This document shows positions 4,300-5,229 of a stretch of DNA of 5,229 nt, one piece after another. Made by a program: the position numbers and the translations under genes. Numbering within the stretch: position 1 is the stretch's first letter; each line of letters starts with the position of its first letter. Source of the DNA: Clostridia bacterium (GTDB lineage Bacteria; Bacillota_A; Clostridia; Oscillospirales; CAG-272); NCBI GenBank assembly GCA_017472105.1, contig JAFUQY010000199.1, positions 1 through 5,229 on the forward strand. Direction: 5' to 3'. The notes beneath the pieces are model-generated. The model was not told where the DNA came from. It saw only the letters and a program-made list of their open reading frames with translations, and did not search any database.

Positions 4300-5229
4300 T
4301 CACTTTGCAAACAGCGTGACGATATTTCCGATGATTTCCGCCGCTTTTTCCATGCCCTCAACCGTTGCGTGCTCGTACGGACCGTGGAATGCATAGCCGC
4401 CGGTGCCGAGATTGGGTGTGGGCAGTCCCATGAAGGAGAGCTTCGAGCCGTCCGTACCGCCGCGGATGGGCGCATGAATGGGTTCGAGTCCCGCCATCTT
4501 CACAGCTTCGTCGGCGATCTCAACTATGCGGAACACGGGACGGATCATCTCCGCCATGTTGCGGTAGGAATCGGTAATCGTGAGCTTCACGGTGCCCTCG
4601 CCGTACTTTTCGTTGATGAGCTTTTCAACATGGAGAAGAGTGCGCTTCCTGGCATCGAACATCGCGGAATCGTGGTCGCGGATGATATAGTCAAGGCGTG
4701 CGGATTCCACAGTCCCCGTCATGGCGGTGAGGTGGTAGAAGCCTTCGTATCCTTCCGTTCCGCGGGGCGTTTCACCGGCGGGCAGCATGGAATTGATCTC
4801 CATGGCAACGAGGGATGCGTTTATCATGCGGTTCTTCGCGGAGCCGGGATGGATATTGAAGCCGCTGATTTTGAAAACAGCTTCGCATGCGTTGAAGTTT
4901 TCGTAGACGACCTCGCCCTCGGTACTGCCGTCGACGGTGTAGGCAAATTCCGCGTCAAAGGCGTCCAGATTGAAGTTGTCGGCAGAGGTTCCGCATTCTT
5001 CATCGGGTGTGAAGCAGACGGAAATCTGCCCGTGCGGTGTGCCGTCCGCGATGATTTTCGCCATGGCGTGCATGATTTCGGCAACACCGGCTTTATCGTC
5101 GGCGCCGAGGAGGGTATTGCCGTCGGTCGTGAGAAGCGTGCGTCCGATGAGGCTTCTGAGATGCGGGAACGCGGCATTGGTGATGACCCGTCCGCTCTCG
5201 CCGAGCTTCACGTCATTTCCGTCGTAGTT
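4300..5229 (-). CDS. pepT: Peptidase T (tripeptide aminopeptidase, M20 family), C-terminal part
   Basis: The frame is open to the right edge; 309 residues are visible, so about 100 N-terminal residues of a roughly 408-residue enzyme, including the HxD metal motif, are outside. Peptidase T is a cytosolic di-zinc aminopeptidase that removes the N-terminal residue from tripeptides. Counting from the edge, I see LLGADDKAG (40-48, bridging Asp), FTPDEECG (73-80, catalytic Glu and metal Glu), YTVDG (97-101, metal Asp), the dimerisation-domain NIHPGSAKN (125-133), TEGYEGFYHL, PIRGGTDGSKLSFMGLPTPN and the late FHG with the C-terminal metal His. These match pepT along its whole length. A GTG at 5211 is an internal Val, not the start, because family-typical NYDGNDV precedes it. 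The gene ends 127 bases before the XRE start. Confidence 0.96.
   Translation of the reverse strand, partial: NYDGNDVKLGESGRVITNAAFPHLRSLIGRTLLTTDGNTLLGADDKAGVAEIMHAMAKIIADGTPHGQISVCFTPDEECGTSADNFNLDAFDAEFAYTVDGSTEGEVVYENFNACEAVFKISGFNIHPGSAKNRMINASLVAMEINSMLPAGETPRGTEGYEGFYHLTAMTGTVESARLDYIIRDHDSAMFDARKRTLLHVEKLINEKYGEGTVKLTITDSYRNMAEMIRPVFRIVEIADEAVKMAGLEPIHAPIRGGTDGSKLSFMGLPTPNLGTGGYAFHGPYEHATVEGMEKAAEIIGNIVTLFAK

Noticed and set aside
5209..5211. GTG as the start of the peptidase gene
   Set aside because: Family-typical sequence continues upstream to the window edge and the N-terminal metal-binding part of peptidase T would be missing, so the gene is cut by the window, not truncated.

Overview
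The window is a compact stretch of bacterial chromosome with six genes, all on the minus strand (transcribed right to left). The base composition looks moderately GC-rich. It has clear sigma-A-type promoters with 17-base spacers, strong Shine-Dalgarno sites and a small alarmone synthetase of the YwaC/RelP type. These traits point to a Firmicute, most likely a gut-type member of the Clostridia; this is an inference, as no rRNA or marker phylogeny is available. There is no sign of a phage, transposon, CRISPR array or RNA gene.

In transcription order: (1) 5229-4300, the C-terminal three quarters of peptidase T (pepT), which enters from outside the window. (2) 4173-3361, an XRE-family regulator of 270 residues with an unassigned C-terminal region. 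It has its own promoter, flanked by an inverted repeat, and ends at a strong intrinsic terminator. (3) 3234-2338, a xylose-isomerase-like TIM-barrel protein (sugar phosphate isomerase/epimerase family) behind a near-consensus promoter. (4) 2233-1481, a second, divergent protein of the same superfamily with a separate promoter that overlaps a palindrome. (5) A terminator-like hairpin, then a tight three-gene set: a small alarmone synthetase starting at TTG (1393-734), a NudG/MutT-like Nudix hydrolase 18 bases later (715-305), and the start of an alpha/beta-hydrolase esterase (324 to beyond base 1) overlapping the Nudix gene by 20 bases.

Functionally the window combines peptide and sugar catabolism (pepT and the two TIM-barrel enzymes) with a nucleotide-signalling unit. 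The most interesting context is the alarmone synthetase coupled to a Nudix hydrolase, because some Nudix enzymes of this type act on (p)ppGpp. The intergenic regions are short but rich in signals: three good promoters, one strong terminator, one long hairpin, two candidate operators, and a spacer motif shared by two promoters. Most of the window is otherwise ordinary, and I see no clear case of a wholly new system.
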